DNA of 64,000 nt from an uncultured Pelagibacteraceae bacterium (GTDB lineage Bacteria > Pseudomonadota > Alphaproteobacteria > Pelagibacterales > Pelagibacteraceae), in contig CACGJX010000004.1 of NCBI GenBank assembly GCA_902573465.1, forward strand, positions 1 to 64,000, in the 5' to 3' direction. Made by a program: the position numbers and the translations under genes. Position 1 is the first letter of the stretch. Each line of letters starts with the position of its first letter. The notes beneath the pieces were generated by a model, which was given only the letters and a program-made list of their open reading frames with translations, was not told the origin of the DNA and did no database searches. This document shows, in pieces, positions 49,130 through 57,292 of the stretch.

Positions 49130-50146
49130 ATGTATACATTAAATCCAAAAATAAATAATTTGTTATCAGTTTGGTTAATTATGATGTTTTGGATTATATC
49201 TTTTATGATAATAGTTGGTGGCTTAACAAGACTTACCGACTCAGGTCTTTCAATAACTGAATGGGAATTATTTTCTGGTTTTTTTCCACCTCTTAATCAA
49301 AATGATTGGATTGTTTATTTTAATCTTTATAAACAAATTCCTGAATTTAAATTACAAAACTACAATATGACTTTGAGTGAGTTTAAAGTTATTTTTTGGT
49401 GGGAATGGGCCCACAGATTTCTTGGAAGACTGATTGGTCTTGGCTACTTAATACCACTAATTTATTTTTCTTTTAAAATTAAGATTACTAAATTATTAAA
49501 TCTATATTTCATTTTTTTTCTTATATGTTTTCAAGGTTTCATTGGCTGGTATATGGTTAGTAGTGGATTAGTTGATAGAGTAGATGTAAGTCACTTTAGG
49601 TTATCTTTACATTTGCTTATTGCTTTTTTTATTTTATCTTTAATATATTGGAATTATTTAAGAATAAACGTACTAAGAAACGCAACAAACAAACTGAATA
49701 CATTTATTCCTTTATCGTTCTTAATTCTAATTTTTTTACAAATTTCAATTGGTGCCTTTGTTTCTGGTATGGATGCAGGAAAAATCTATAATACATGGCC
49801 TCTAATGGGTGGTTCATACTTTCCTGATGATAATAATTTTAATAATTTATTTAAAGTTGCGGCTCTAAGCGATCCCTCATTAGCACAATTTATTCATCGT
49901 AATTTAGCTTACTTGATAGGAATTTTTTATATTTTAATTTTCTATAAGATTTATAGAAACAAGATGCACAATTTATATAAATCTATTAACTATTTGGGAA
50001 TATTTATAACTCTTCAAATTATATTAGGTATTTTCACAGTCTTATATGGTGCACAGATTTATGTTGCATCTCTACACCAAATAAGTTCAATTTTTTTAGT
50101 TAGCTCAAGTATTTATTTTTTTTATTTAAATACAAAATTTAACTAA
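49130..50146 (+). CDS. ctaA: Heme A synthase (CtaA/Cox15)
   Basis: Oxidises haem O to haem A for cytochrome c oxidase. The 338-residue protein has about eight membrane segments. The haem-binding histidines are in EWAHRFLGR, HFRLSLHLLIAF, FIHRNLAYLIG and SLHQISSIF, in the expected pairs. The N-terminal GGLTRLTDSGLSITEW is diagnostic. Its 3' end overlaps the convergent metY stop by 8 bases. Confidence 0.95.
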   Translation: MYTLNPKINNLLSVWLIMMFWIISFMIIVGGLTRLTDSGLSITEWELFSGFFPPLNQNDWIVYFNLYKQIPEFKLQNYNMTLSEFKVIFWWEWAHRFLGRLIGLGYLIPLIYFSFKIKITKLLNLYFIFFLICFQGFIGWYMVSSGLVDRVDVSHFRLSLHLLIAFFILSLIYWNYLRINVLRNATNKLNTFIPLSFLILIFLQISIGAFVSGMDAGKIYNTWPLMGGSYFPDDNNFNNLFKVAALSDPSLAQFIHRNLAYLIGIFYILIFYKIYRNKMHNLYKSINYLGIFITLQIILGIFTVLYGAQIYVASLHQISSIFLVSSSIYFFYLNTKFN

Positions 50147-51467
50147 CTGCTTTTAAACTTCCTTTCGATGACTTGTTCAAAGCTTGATCTAAATCATCAA
50201 TAATATCATCAATGTGCTCAATACCTATACAAAGTCTAACATAACTCTGGGTCACACCTGATGCTGCTAATTCTTTTTCATTTAATTGACTATGAGTAGT
50301 GCTAGCAGGGTGTATAGCTAAACTTCTTGCATCTCCAATGTTTGCTACATGATAGAACATCTTTAAAGACTCAATAAATCTTTTACCAGCTTCAATACCA
50401 CCTTTAAGTTCAATACCAACCATTGGTCCATTTCCACCTTTTAGATATTGTTTAGCTCTATCAGCAATTTTCTTTTCATGTTCTGTTGAATATATAACTT
50501 TAGTAACTTCTTTGTGCTTTTTTAAAAAATTAACTACTTTTTCAGCATTTTCACAATGTTGCTTCATTCTTAGAGCTACTGTTTCAAGTCCTTGGATTAT
50601 TGCAAAAGCATTATCTGGTGCTAAAGCTGAACCTAAATCTCTAAGTAAACAAACTCTAGCTCTTACCGCAAAAGGTACATTAGCTCCTGTTAATTCTGGT
50701 ACAGCTTTTCCCCAAACTACACCTCCATAACTTGCATCTGGCTCATTAAATAAAGGTTGTCTCTTAGGATCCGCTGTCCAGTCAAAGTTACCACTATCAA
50801 CTATGCTCCCAGCAACAGCAGTTCCATGTCCTCCAATATATTTTGTTAATGAATGTATAACAACAGCCGCTCCATGTTCTATTGGTTTACATATCACTGG
50901 CGCAGCAGTATTATCCATAATTAGTGGAATGTTGTATTTTTTTCCAATATCAGAAACTTCTTTTATAGGAAACACTCTCAAATATGGATTAGGTAATGTT
51001 TCTCCATAAAAAGCTCTGGTCTTGCTATCAATTGCCTTTTCAAAATTTTTAGGATCACTTGGATCAGCATATCTAATTTCTATTCCAAGTTTACTCAATG
51101 TATGTGTAAATAATGATACTGTCCCACCATAAAGATCTGTAGAACTAACAATATTATCACCAGATTGAGCAACATTTAAAACTGCAAAACTTGAAGCGGT
51201 TTGTCCAGATGAAACTGTTACACAAGACAATCCACCTTCCAATGCTGCAATTCTTTTTTCCAAAACATCATTAGTAGGATTCATTATTCTAGTGTAGATA
51301 TTTCCAAATTCTTTTAATGCGAACAAATTTGCAGCATGTTCAGTACTTTGAAATTGATATGATGTTGTTCTATAGATTGGCACAGCAACAGCATTGGTTG
51401 CTGGGTCACTTCTGTAATCACCGCCATGTATGGCTATGGTTTCAGGATTATTTCTTTTTTTACTCAT
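50139..51467 (-). CDS. metY: O-acetylhomoserine sulfhydrylase (aminocarboxypropyltransferase)
   Basis: PLP enzyme that makes homocysteine directly from O-acetylhomoserine and sulfide. The 442-residue Cys/Met-metabolism protein has PIYRTTSYQF, the PLP lysine in IHSLTKYIGGHGTAVAGS, ARSLAIHPASTTH, and RLCIGIEHIDDIIDDL at the end. Length around 430 fits MetY rather than MetB/MetC. Its 5' leader contains two stacked SAM-responsive elements (SAM-II-like, then SAM-V) with the ribosome-binding site AAAAAAGGAG inside the second, so expression should fall when SAM is abundant. Confidence 0.95.
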   Translation of the reverse strand: MSKKRNNPETIAIHGGDYRSDPATNAVAVPIYRTTSYQFQSTEHAANLFALKEFGNIYTRIMNPTNDVLEKRIAALEGGLSCVTVSSGQTASSFAVLNVAQSGDNIVSSTDLYGGTVSLFTHTLSKLGIEIRYADPSDPKNFEKAIDSKTRAFYGETLPNPYLRVFPIKEVSDIGKKYNIPLIMDNTAAPVICKPIEHGAAVVIHSLTKYIGGHGTAVAGSIVDSGNFDWTADPKRQPLFNEPDASYGGVVWGKAVPELTGANVPFAVRARVCLLRDLGSALAPDNAFAIIQGLETVALRMKQHCENAEKVVNFLKKHKEVTKVIYSTEHEKKIADRAKQYLKGGNGPMVGIELKGGIEAGKRFIESLKMFYHVANIGDARSLAIHPASTTHSQLNEKELAASGVTQSYVRLCIGIEHIDDIIDDLDQALNKSSKGSLKAVS

Positions 51468-51471
51468 TTTA

Positions 51472-51529
51472 CTCCTTTTTTAGTGCTTTAGCATTATGCA
51501 AGGCGCACAATATAGTTCAAATACCTACC
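51472..51529 (-). promoter_or_regulatory. SAM-V riboswitch in the metY leader
   Basis: On the minus strand, TTGTGCGCCTTGCATAATGC is followed by TAAAGCAC and AAAAAAGGAG, ending 5 bases before the metY start. GTGC pairs with GCAC, GCAT with ATGC inside the loop, and CCTT can pair with AAGG of the Shine-Dalgarno sequence, forming the pseudoknot expected for this class. SAM-V is a published riboswitch class of marine alphaproteobacteria, found in SAR11 upstream of methionine genes. Identification is from remembered consensus and pairing, not a covariance search. Confidence 0.82.
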
Positions 51530-51546
51530 GATTATGTATAATGATT

Positions 51547-51588
51547 TCCTTTTTAGCTGTAAGCCCGCAATAGGAACAAATCGGCAAT
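51547..51588 (-). promoter_or_regulatory. SAM-II-like riboswitch upstream of the SAM-V element
   Basis: The minus strand contains CGATTTGTTCCTATTGC followed by a 3' segment CAGCTAAAAAGGAA. Both resemble conserved SAM-II segments (ATTT...TATTGC and GCTAAAAAGG), and TTCCT can pair with AGGAA to form the pseudoknot. The P1 stem appears short (GCC with GGC, imperfect), so this copy is less certain than the SAM-V element. A SAM-II/SAM-V tandem has been described in marine bacteria. Confidence 0.62.
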
Positions 51589-51632
51589 ATCAATATAACA
51601 AAAAAAAAGCTTAAAACAATATAAATATCAAT

Positions 51633-51660
51633 TTGACTTTGATCATATTAATAGTATTAA
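51633..51660 (+). promoter_or_regulatory. Candidate promoter of rplM-rpsI
   Basis: TTGACT at 51633-51638 and TATTAA at 51655-51660 are separated by 16 bases, close to a sigma-70 promoter. The expected transcription start would lie only a few bases before the rplM ATG at 51671, giving a very short leader. The region is AT-rich, so matches by chance are easy. Confidence 0.4.
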
Positions 51661-51670
51661 TCCTCGCACA

Positions 51671-52129
51671 ATGACAAAATTCCTTAAAAAAGATCAATTA
51701 TCATCTAATTGGTATGAAATAGATGCTAAAAATGCTGTAGTTGGCAGACTAGCAACTGTTATATCAAAAATCATTAGAGGTAAAAATAAAGCAACTTTTA
51801 CACCGCATATGGATGATGGTGATTTTGTAGTTGTAAAAAATATAGAACAGGTGAAATTTACTGGTAATAAATTTCAAAATAAAAAGTATTATCGACACAC
51901 AGGTCATCCTGGTGGAATAAAAGAGACTACACCTGAAAATCTTGCTAAAAAAAAACCAGGCGAAGCTCTAAAACTTGCAGTAAAAAGAATGCTTCCAGGG
52001 GGAGTGTTGGGGAAAAAACAGCTTACTAAATTGAAAATATATGTTGGAAATGATCATCCTCACTCAGCTCAAAATCCTCGTGTTATACAACTGGATAAAT
52101 TAAACTCTAAAAATATAGCAAGAAACTAA
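51671..52129 (+). CDS. rplM: 50S ribosomal protein L13
   Basis: The 152-residue protein has WYEIDAKNAVVGRLATVIS near the N-terminus, a GDFVVVKNIEQVKFTGNK segment, YYRHTGHPGGIKE and AVKRMLPGGVLGKKQL, all L13 signatures. rpsI follows after one base, the universal rplM-rpsI pair. It is divergent from metY across a 203-base gap that also holds the metY riboswitches. Confidence 0.97.
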   Translation: MTKFLKKDQLSSNWYEIDAKNAVVGRLATVISKIIRGKNKATFTPHMDDGDFVVVKNIEQVKFTGNKFQNKKYYRHTGHPGGIKETTPENLAKKKPGEALKLAVKRMLPGGVLGKKQLTKLKIYVGNDHPHSAQNPRVIQLDKLNSKNIARN

Positions 52130-52130
52130 A

Positions 52131-52568
52131 ATGGAAAATACTCAAACATCAGCTAAAGCCCCAAAGGTGAAACTGGACTTTAAAGACAGCAAATATGCCA
52201 CTGGAAGAAGGAAAACATCAATAGCTAAAGTTTGGCTGAAAAAAGGTTCAGGTAAAATTTATGTAAATGGTAAACTTTTTAGTGATTATTTTTCAAGTGA
52301 AAATCATAAAATGCAAGTAGTAAGACCTTTTGAACTCATAAATCAAGCAACGGAATATGATGTGAAATGTAGTGTAAAAGGTGGAGGTCCAACAGGACAA
52401 GCAGGAGCAATGGTACATGGCATTTCAAAAGCTTTAGTTTTATTTGATGAAAAACTGAAATCTACACTTAAAACTGAAAAATTGACCACCCGAGACTCCA
52501 GATCTGTTGAAAGAAAAAAACCTGGACGTAAAAAAGCTAGAAGAAGCTTTCAATTTTCTAAAAGATAA
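52131..52568 (+). CDS. rpsI: 30S ribosomal protein S9
   Basis: The 145-residue protein has YATGRRKTSIAKVWLKKGSGKIYVNG (core ATGRRKTSIA), GGGPTGQAGAMVHGISKAL, and the conserved terminal KKPGRKKARRSFQFSKR, which reaches the ribosomal P site. A short N-terminal extension precedes the S9 core. Paired with rplM. argC follows after a 33-base gap. Confidence 0.97.
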   Translation: MENTQTSAKAPKVKLDFKDSKYATGRRKTSIAKVWLKKGSGKIYVNGKLFSDYFSSENHKMQVVRPFELINQATEYDVKCSVKGGGPTGQAGAMVHGISKALVLFDEKLKSTLKTEKLTTRDSRSVERKKPGRKKARRSFQFSKR

Positions 52569-52601
52569 TTCTTTTTTAACTTTTAACTGTTATAATATTA
52601 A

Positions 52602-53624
52602 ATGCCTAAGCTTAATGTACTAATTGCTGGATCAACTGGATATATTGGTGTTCAATTAATTAAATTATTAATTAAACATAAGAATATTAATATAAAATAT
52701 CTATGCGGAAATTCCTCAGCTGGAAAAAAAATTTCATCTTATGATATTTCGTTAAAGTCAAAAAAGTTACCAAAAATTACCAAGTATAATAAAAAATATT
52801 TGGTTAATGTTGACATTATATTTACTGCATTACCAAACGGAGAGGCTCAAGCTATCTCAAAAGATTTATTAAAAAAGAATACTTTAATTGATTTAGCTGC
52901 AGATTTTAGACTAAAAAAAGGTTCTGATTACTTAAAATGGTATAAGCAAAAACATAAGGCATTAAGTAATATTAAAAATAGTATATATGCTTTGCCAGAA
53001 ATAACAGGAAAATTAGTAAAGAAATTTAATATTATTGGTTGCCCGGGTTGCTACCCCACATCAATACTTTTACCACTTATTCCATTAGTTAAAAAAAGAT
53101 CAATTAACTTAAATAATATCATTGTAGACTCGAAATCTGGATATTCTGGAGCGGGTAGAGGAGTACACAAAAAATTCAAAAACAAAAATTTATACGAATC
53201 TCTCAGTGCATATGGAGTAGGATTTCATCGACATAATTCAGAAATTCATCAAGAATTAAAAAAAAATACATCTTCAAAAATTAATTTTACATTTACACCT
53301 CATATTATTCCAATGTTTAGAGGTATATTAAGTACAATTTATTTGGACTTAAAACCTGGTACTACTTTAAATAAAGTACAAAATATTTTGAAAATATTTC
53401 ATAAAAAGAATAAATTTGTAAAGATAAAGAATATTAACTCTTTTTTGAGCACAAATGACGTTATGAATACTAATTATTGCTTTATTTCTGTCTGTAAAAC
53501 CAAATTTAAAGATAAAATAATAATTTTATCGGTCATTGATAATCTTATCAAAGGAGGAGCAGGTCAAGCAGTTCAAAATATGAATTTGAAATTTGGTTTT
53601 AAAAATAATGAGGGATTATTATGA
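52602..53624 (+). CDS. argC: N-acetyl-gamma-glutamyl-phosphate reductase
   Basis: Third step of arginine synthesis. The 340-residue protein has the NADP motif LIAGSTGYIGVQLIKLL, the catalytic cysteine in IIGCPGCYPTSILLPL near 149, and KSGYSGAGRG. The C-terminus IDNLIKGGAGQAVQNMN is typical. Its stop overlaps (ATGA) the start of a small lipoprotein gene absent from the ORF track. Confidence 0.95.
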   Translation: MPKLNVLIAGSTGYIGVQLIKLLIKHKNINIKYLCGNSSAGKKISSYDISLKSKKLPKITKYNKKYLVNVDIIFTALPNGEAQAISKDLLKKNTLIDLAADFRLKKGSDYLKWYKQKHKALSNIKNSIYALPEITGKLVKKFNIIGCPGCYPTSILLPLIPLVKKRSINLNNIIVDSKSGYSGAGRGVHKKFKNKNLYESLSAYGVGFHRHNSEIHQELKKNTSSKINFTFTPHIIPMFRGILSTIYLDLKPGTTLNKVQNILKIFHKKNKFVKIKNINSFLSTNDVMNTNYCFISVCKTKFKDKIIILSVIDNLIKGGAGQAVQNMNLKFGFKNNEGLL

Positions 53625-53782
53625 AAAAATTATCATTATTAATTTTCTTTCTAGTTATTTCTTGTGTCCCTGTACAAAATGAGAAAAAAATTAATTTTTC
53701 AAAAGATCTAACTTTTGAAGAATTTAAGTCAAACTTAAAAGTTTATGTAGATAATAGTGATTATCCAAATATAGATGAATAA
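53621..53782 (+). CDS. Small predicted lipoprotein, unknown function
   Basis: Too short for the ORF track. ATG 53621 to TAA 53780-53782 encodes 53 residues. The N-terminus (MKKLSLLIFFLVISC) is a lipoprotein signal with lipobox VISC, leaving a mature peptide of about 38 residues rich in Lys, Asn and acidic residues and ending DNSDYPNIDE. It overlaps argC by ATGA and hom by 8 bases, so it sits in a tight operon exactly filling the gap. The overlaps at both ends and the signal sequence support a real gene; function unknown. Confidence 0.7.
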   Translation: MKKLSLLIFFLVISCVPVQNEKKINFSKDLTFEEFKSNLKVYVDNSDYPNIDE

Positions 53783-55067
53783 AATAGTAAACATTGCAAT
53801 TGTTGGTTTGGGTCAAGTAGGCATTTATCTTTACAATGAATTAAGATTAAAAAAAAAAGAAATAGAAATTAAAACAGGAAAAAAGATAAATATCGTTGCA
53901 ATTTCTGCAAAAAATAAAAATAAAAAAAGGAAATATAATATTAACAAAAAGATTTTTTATACAAATCCTCTTAAGATTCTAAAAGAAAAAAAAATTGATA
54001 TTTTATTTGAGTCTATTGGTAAATCTGATGGAATTTCAAAAAAAATTGTTGTGATGGCGTTAAAGAATAAGATTAATGTTATAACACCAAATAAAGCTTT
54101 GATTTCAAAACATGGAAATGAATTAGCTAAATTAGCAGAGAAGAATAATGTAAATTTAGAATTTGAAGCTTCTGTTGCTGGAGGAATTCCAATACTTAGA
54201 ACAATTAAAGAGGGTTTGGCTACAAACAAAATAAAAAAAGTTTACGGAATTTTAAATGGAACAACTAATTATATTCTAACTGAGATGGAAAATTCAAATG
54301 AGACTTTTGATAAAGTCCTAAAAAAAGCCCAAGAACTTGGTTATGCTGAACCAGGTAATCCTAAATTAGATTTGAATGGGTTTGATGCGTTTGCAAAAGT
54401 AAGAATTTTGTCAGCTCTTGCATTTAATAATCAAATTTCAAACCACAAATGTATTATGGAAGGCATAGAAAATATTGATTTAAAAGATATTAAAATTGCA
54501 AATCAATTAAATCTTAGAATTAAGTTACTTGGTATATCTGAAATGATAAATAATCGATTATTTGAAACTGTTCATCCGTGTTTAGTTAGTAAAGACACAT
54601 ATATAGGAAATGTAAATGGTGTCATGAACGCTGTTATTACTGAAGGAAAACCTGTAGGAGAAAGTATACTTCAAGGGGAGGGTGCAGGACCAGGACCTAC
54701 TTCATCCTCTTTATTATCTGATTTATTGTCTATTCTTAGAGGAAATATAAAATATCCTTTTGGAATTTCCTCAAACAAAAGAAAAGCTATAAAGGCTTTT
54801 AATAATGATGACTACTCAAATTCTCTATATTTAAGATTTGAAGTTAAAGATAAACAAGGTGTTTTATCTTCTATAACTAATCGACTGGCTAAATATAAAA
54901 TATCTGTAAAAAGAATAATACAAACACCTGATAAAAAAAGAAATTCAGCTACTATTGTTATAATTACCCACAAAACATCAGAAAAAAATGCTAGAAATTG
55001 TTTATCAATATTTAGAAAAAACAGAAATATTTTAAAATTTCCAACATTAATTAGACTTTATAATTAA
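53775..55067 (+). CDS. hom: Homoserine dehydrogenase
   Basis: Reduces aspartate semialdehyde to homoserine, precursor of threonine and methionine. The 430-residue protein has the NAD motif IVGLGQVGIYLYNEL, ITPNKALIS, FEASVAGGIPILRT, and YGILNGTTNYILTEM. A C-terminal ACT domain (about 350-425), with RFEVKDKQGVLSSIT, suggests feedback regulation. Overlaps the lipoprotein gene upstream and the AEC transporter downstream (TAATG). Homoserine also feeds the SAM-controlled MetY step. Confidence 0.95.
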   Translation: MNKIVNIAIVGLGQVGIYLYNELRLKKKEIEIKTGKKINIVAISAKNKNKKRKYNINKKIFYTNPLKILKEKKIDILFESIGKSDGISKKIVVMALKNKINVITPNKALISKHGNELAKLAEKNNVNLEFEASVAGGIPILRTIKEGLATNKIKKVYGILNGTTNYILTEMENSNETFDKVLKKAQELGYAEPGNPKLDLNGFDAFAKVRILSALAFNNQISNHKCIMEGIENIDLKDIKIANQLNLRIKLLGISEMINNRLFETVHPCLVSKDTYIGNVNGVMNAVITEGKPVGESILQGEGAGPGPTSSSLLSDLLSILRGNIKYPFGISSNKRKAIKAFNNDDYSNSLYLRFEVKDKQGVLSSITNRLAKYKISVKRIIQTPDKKRNSATIVIITHKTSEKNARNCLSIFRKNRNILKFPTLIRLYN

Positions 55068-55963
55068 TGGAAATTTATATTAAAATTTTTGAAGTTATTT
55101 TTCCGGTTTTTTTTGTTATTGGCGTTGGTTATTATCTTGGTAAAAAAAACCCTAAATTCGATACTAATTTCATAACAAATTTTGCTGGCAATATTGGTAC
55201 ACCAGCAATGATTTTTTATACAGTAACAACAACTGGAATTACTTTAGATATTTTTATTCATTATTTTATTTATGCTATAATAATGATTGCTGGTTTTGCA
55301 ATTGTTGGACTTTTACTTCTTTTTTTGCTTAAAAAAGATTTAAGTATGGAGCTTCCTCCATTAATTCTACCAAATACCGGTAATATGGGTGTTCCAATTT
55401 GCCTTTTTGCGTATGGTACTCAAGGTCTTGGTGTTGCTTCTGCTATAGCTTCTGTCATAATTTTGTTCCATTTTACGCTAGGTGTTTTTTTAGCAAAAAA
55501 AAGTTTTTCTTTTGATATTTTGATTAAAAGTCCACCTGTGTACGCTATTATTATATCTGTTTTCTTTTTATATTTTGAAATTGACACACCTTTATTTCTT
55601 GAGAACACAACATTCCTTTTAACATACGCAACAATTTTCCTAGTTTTAATGTCATTAGGTATTGCTCTTACTAAATTCAAATTTTCACTAAAAAACTCAA
55701 TTATTTTATCCTTATGTAGGGTAATAATAGGACCTTCAATAGCATTTGCTGTGATTTATAATTTTGATTTGTCTGGATTGGCTGCAGGTGTTTTGCTCAT
55801 ACAAAGCGCAATGCCCAGCGCTATATTGAATTATCTAGTTGGTAGCATGTATTCACCAAAAAAAATTGTTGATAGTGTTGCTAGTACAATAGTTGTTTCA
55901 ACCTTAATGTCTTTTATAACTATTCCAATTGTTGTATTCTTTGCTTTAAAATACTTCAATTAA
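55067..55963 (+). CDS. AEC family transporter (auxin efflux carrier-like)
   Basis: Inner-membrane secondary transporter with about ten hydrophobic segments over 298 residues. It begins IKIFEVIFPVFFVIGVGYYLGKK. LPNTGNMGVPICLFAYG at about 104-120 is the family motif, followed by a second half containing QSAMPSAILNYLVG. Bacterial AEC proteins move organic acids such as malonate or malate, but the substrate here is unknown. It overlaps hom by one base, so it may be cotranscribed with amino-acid synthesis genes. Confidence 0.88.
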   Translation: MEIYIKIFEVIFPVFFVIGVGYYLGKKNPKFDTNFITNFAGNIGTPAMIFYTVTTTGITLDIFIHYFIYAIIMIAGFAIVGLLLLFLLKKDLSMELPPLILPNTGNMGVPICLFAYGTQGLGVASAIASVIILFHFTLGVFLAKKSFSFDILIKSPPVYAIIISVFFLYFEIDTPLFLENTTFLLTYATIFLVLMSLGIALTKFKFSLKNSIILSLCRVIIGPSIAFAVIYNFDLSGLAAGVLLIQSAMPSAILNYLVGSMYSPKKIVDSVASTIVVSTLMSFITIPIVVFFALKYFN

Positions 55964-55979
55964 TCTATATCTATCTATA

Positions 55980-56831
55980 ATGAAGGCTATCATCTTTAAT
56001 CTTTTGGCCTGGGTAATGCTTCCAATAATGGATGGATTTGCAAAATATTTAAGTGCAGATCTTCCTGTATTACAAATTACATGGGCTAGATATTTTTTTA
56101 CAGTCGCCTTTACTCTTCCATTTATGTTTTTCTTTTTTCGAAAAAATCTAGTTTGGACAGAAAAACCAAAATTACAATTTATTAGAGGATTAATACTTTT
56201 AACTGCGAACATTTGTTTTTTTTATGCAATATCAGTTATTTCTCTTGCAAAAGCATTAACCTTGGCTTTTGTTGCACCTTTAATTGTTACAGCTTTTTCT
56301 CCAATTTTTTTAGGAGAAAAAGTTGGTTTTAGAAGATGGTCTGCTGTAATTATTGGATTTATAGGTTCATTAGTAGTTATAAGACCTGGTTTTGTGGAAA
56401 TTAACTTAGCTAGTATAGCGGCTCTTGGAACCGGAATAATGTATGGTTTCTATTTAATTATTACTCGTAAATTAAGTGTTTCAGACAACCCTTTATTAAC
56501 TCTATTGTTAACAGGTGTAGTAGGGGCCATAATCGTTTCTTTAGTAATGCCATTTGTTTGGGTTAAGCCCACTTTAAATCAGTGGTCCATGATGGCTGCA
56601 ATTGGTATATTTGCCTGTATAGGGCATTTATTTTTAATATTATCACTTAAATATGCTGATGCTTCTAAATTAGCTCCATTTAGCTATTTTGAGATCATTA
56701 CAAATATCATTATAGGTTATTATTTCTTTAGTGATTTTCCTGATAATTGGACTTTCTTAGGATTATTTATTATTGTATTAAGTGGTATCTATATTTCTAG
56801 GAGAGAGAACATAGTTAAAAAAGTTAAATAA
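55980..56831 (+). CDS. DMT superfamily transporter (two EamA domains)
   Basis: The 283-residue protein has ten predicted membrane segments forming two EamA repeats. Features are WVMLPIMDGFAKYLSADLPVLQ at the N-terminus, FVAPLIVTAFSPIFLGEKVGFRRW at about 98-121 closing repeat one, and FSYFEIITNIIIGYYFFSD in repeat two. The substrate is unknown; relatives export amino acids or metabolites. It is the last gene before the accessory stretch. Confidence 0.88.
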   Translation: MKAIIFNLLAWVMLPIMDGFAKYLSADLPVLQITWARYFFTVAFTLPFMFFFFRKNLVWTEKPKLQFIRGLILLTANICFFYAISVISLAKALTLAFVAPLIVTAFSPIFLGEKVGFRRWSAVIIGFIGSLVVIRPGFVEINLASIAALGTGIMYGFYLIITRKLSVSDNPLLTLLLTGVVGAIIVSLVMPFVWVKPTLNQWSMMAAIGIFACIGHLFLILSLKYADASKLAPFSYFEIITNIIIGYYFFSDFPDNWTFLGLFIIVLSGIYISRRENIVKKVK

Positions 56832-57099
56832 TAGGTATTATTTATTTACTAATACCTAAAGTATTACTTTAATTATACTATGTAAACTATTGTATTTATT
56901 AGATATTTATATAATATAAATTTTTAAGATAAGTTAACTAAAACTGATTTTATTTAATTAAAAAAAAATTATTTTTAGCTAAATTTGTAAAATTTGTATC
57001 CAAATCTTAAAAATATTAAATTATCATTAAAAATCAAGGCATTTTGGACATCAGGAAAATTAAAATCATGAATAAATAGGGTGGTCTAAAAGCGTTGAT

Positions 57100-57213
57100 A
57101 TAGTTGAATAGTAGAGCGATGCACTAATTGAATATGCCTTTTAAACGTCCATAGAGGGGTCAATTTTTAGTGCAGGCTTATATTTGGTACAACTGAAGGG
57201 TGAATTCAACTAT
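57100..57213 (+). ncRNA. Candidate structured RNA, two nested stems
   Basis: This lies in a 461-bp stretch (56832-57292) with no credible protein gene. An outer stem pairs ATAGTTGAAT (57100-57109) with ATTCAACTAT (57204-57213). An inner stem pairs TGCACTAATTGA (57120-57131) with TCAATTTTTAGTGCA (57160-57174), a 12-bp match with a TTT bulge. A terminator-like hairpin follows at 57228 on the same strand. Nesting and order fit one folded transcript. Strand, function and expression are inferred; first 200 bases of the gap (to about 57040) show only AT-rich sequence. Confidence 0.45.
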
Positions 57214-57227
57214 TTTGCTAATACAAA

Positions 57228-57266
57228 ACTAAAATCATTAAAAAACGTTGATTTTATTAGTTTTTT
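57228..57266 (+). terminator. Probable intrinsic terminator
   Basis: ACTAAAATCA (57228-57237) can pair with TGATTTTATTAGT (57248-57260, two-base bulge), followed directly by TTTTTT on the plus strand. The stem is AT-rich and so weak. It could end a plus-strand RNA from the preceding candidate ncRNA or, less well, the minus-strand alkyltransferase transcript. Confidence 0.5.
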
Positions 57267-57292
57267 TAAGACAAAAAAGGCGTAGTATAACC

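Noticed and set aside
55946-56212. Minus-strand ORF (88 residues) at the DMT transporter start
   Set aside because: Lies antisense to the well-supported DMT transporter and has no domain features.
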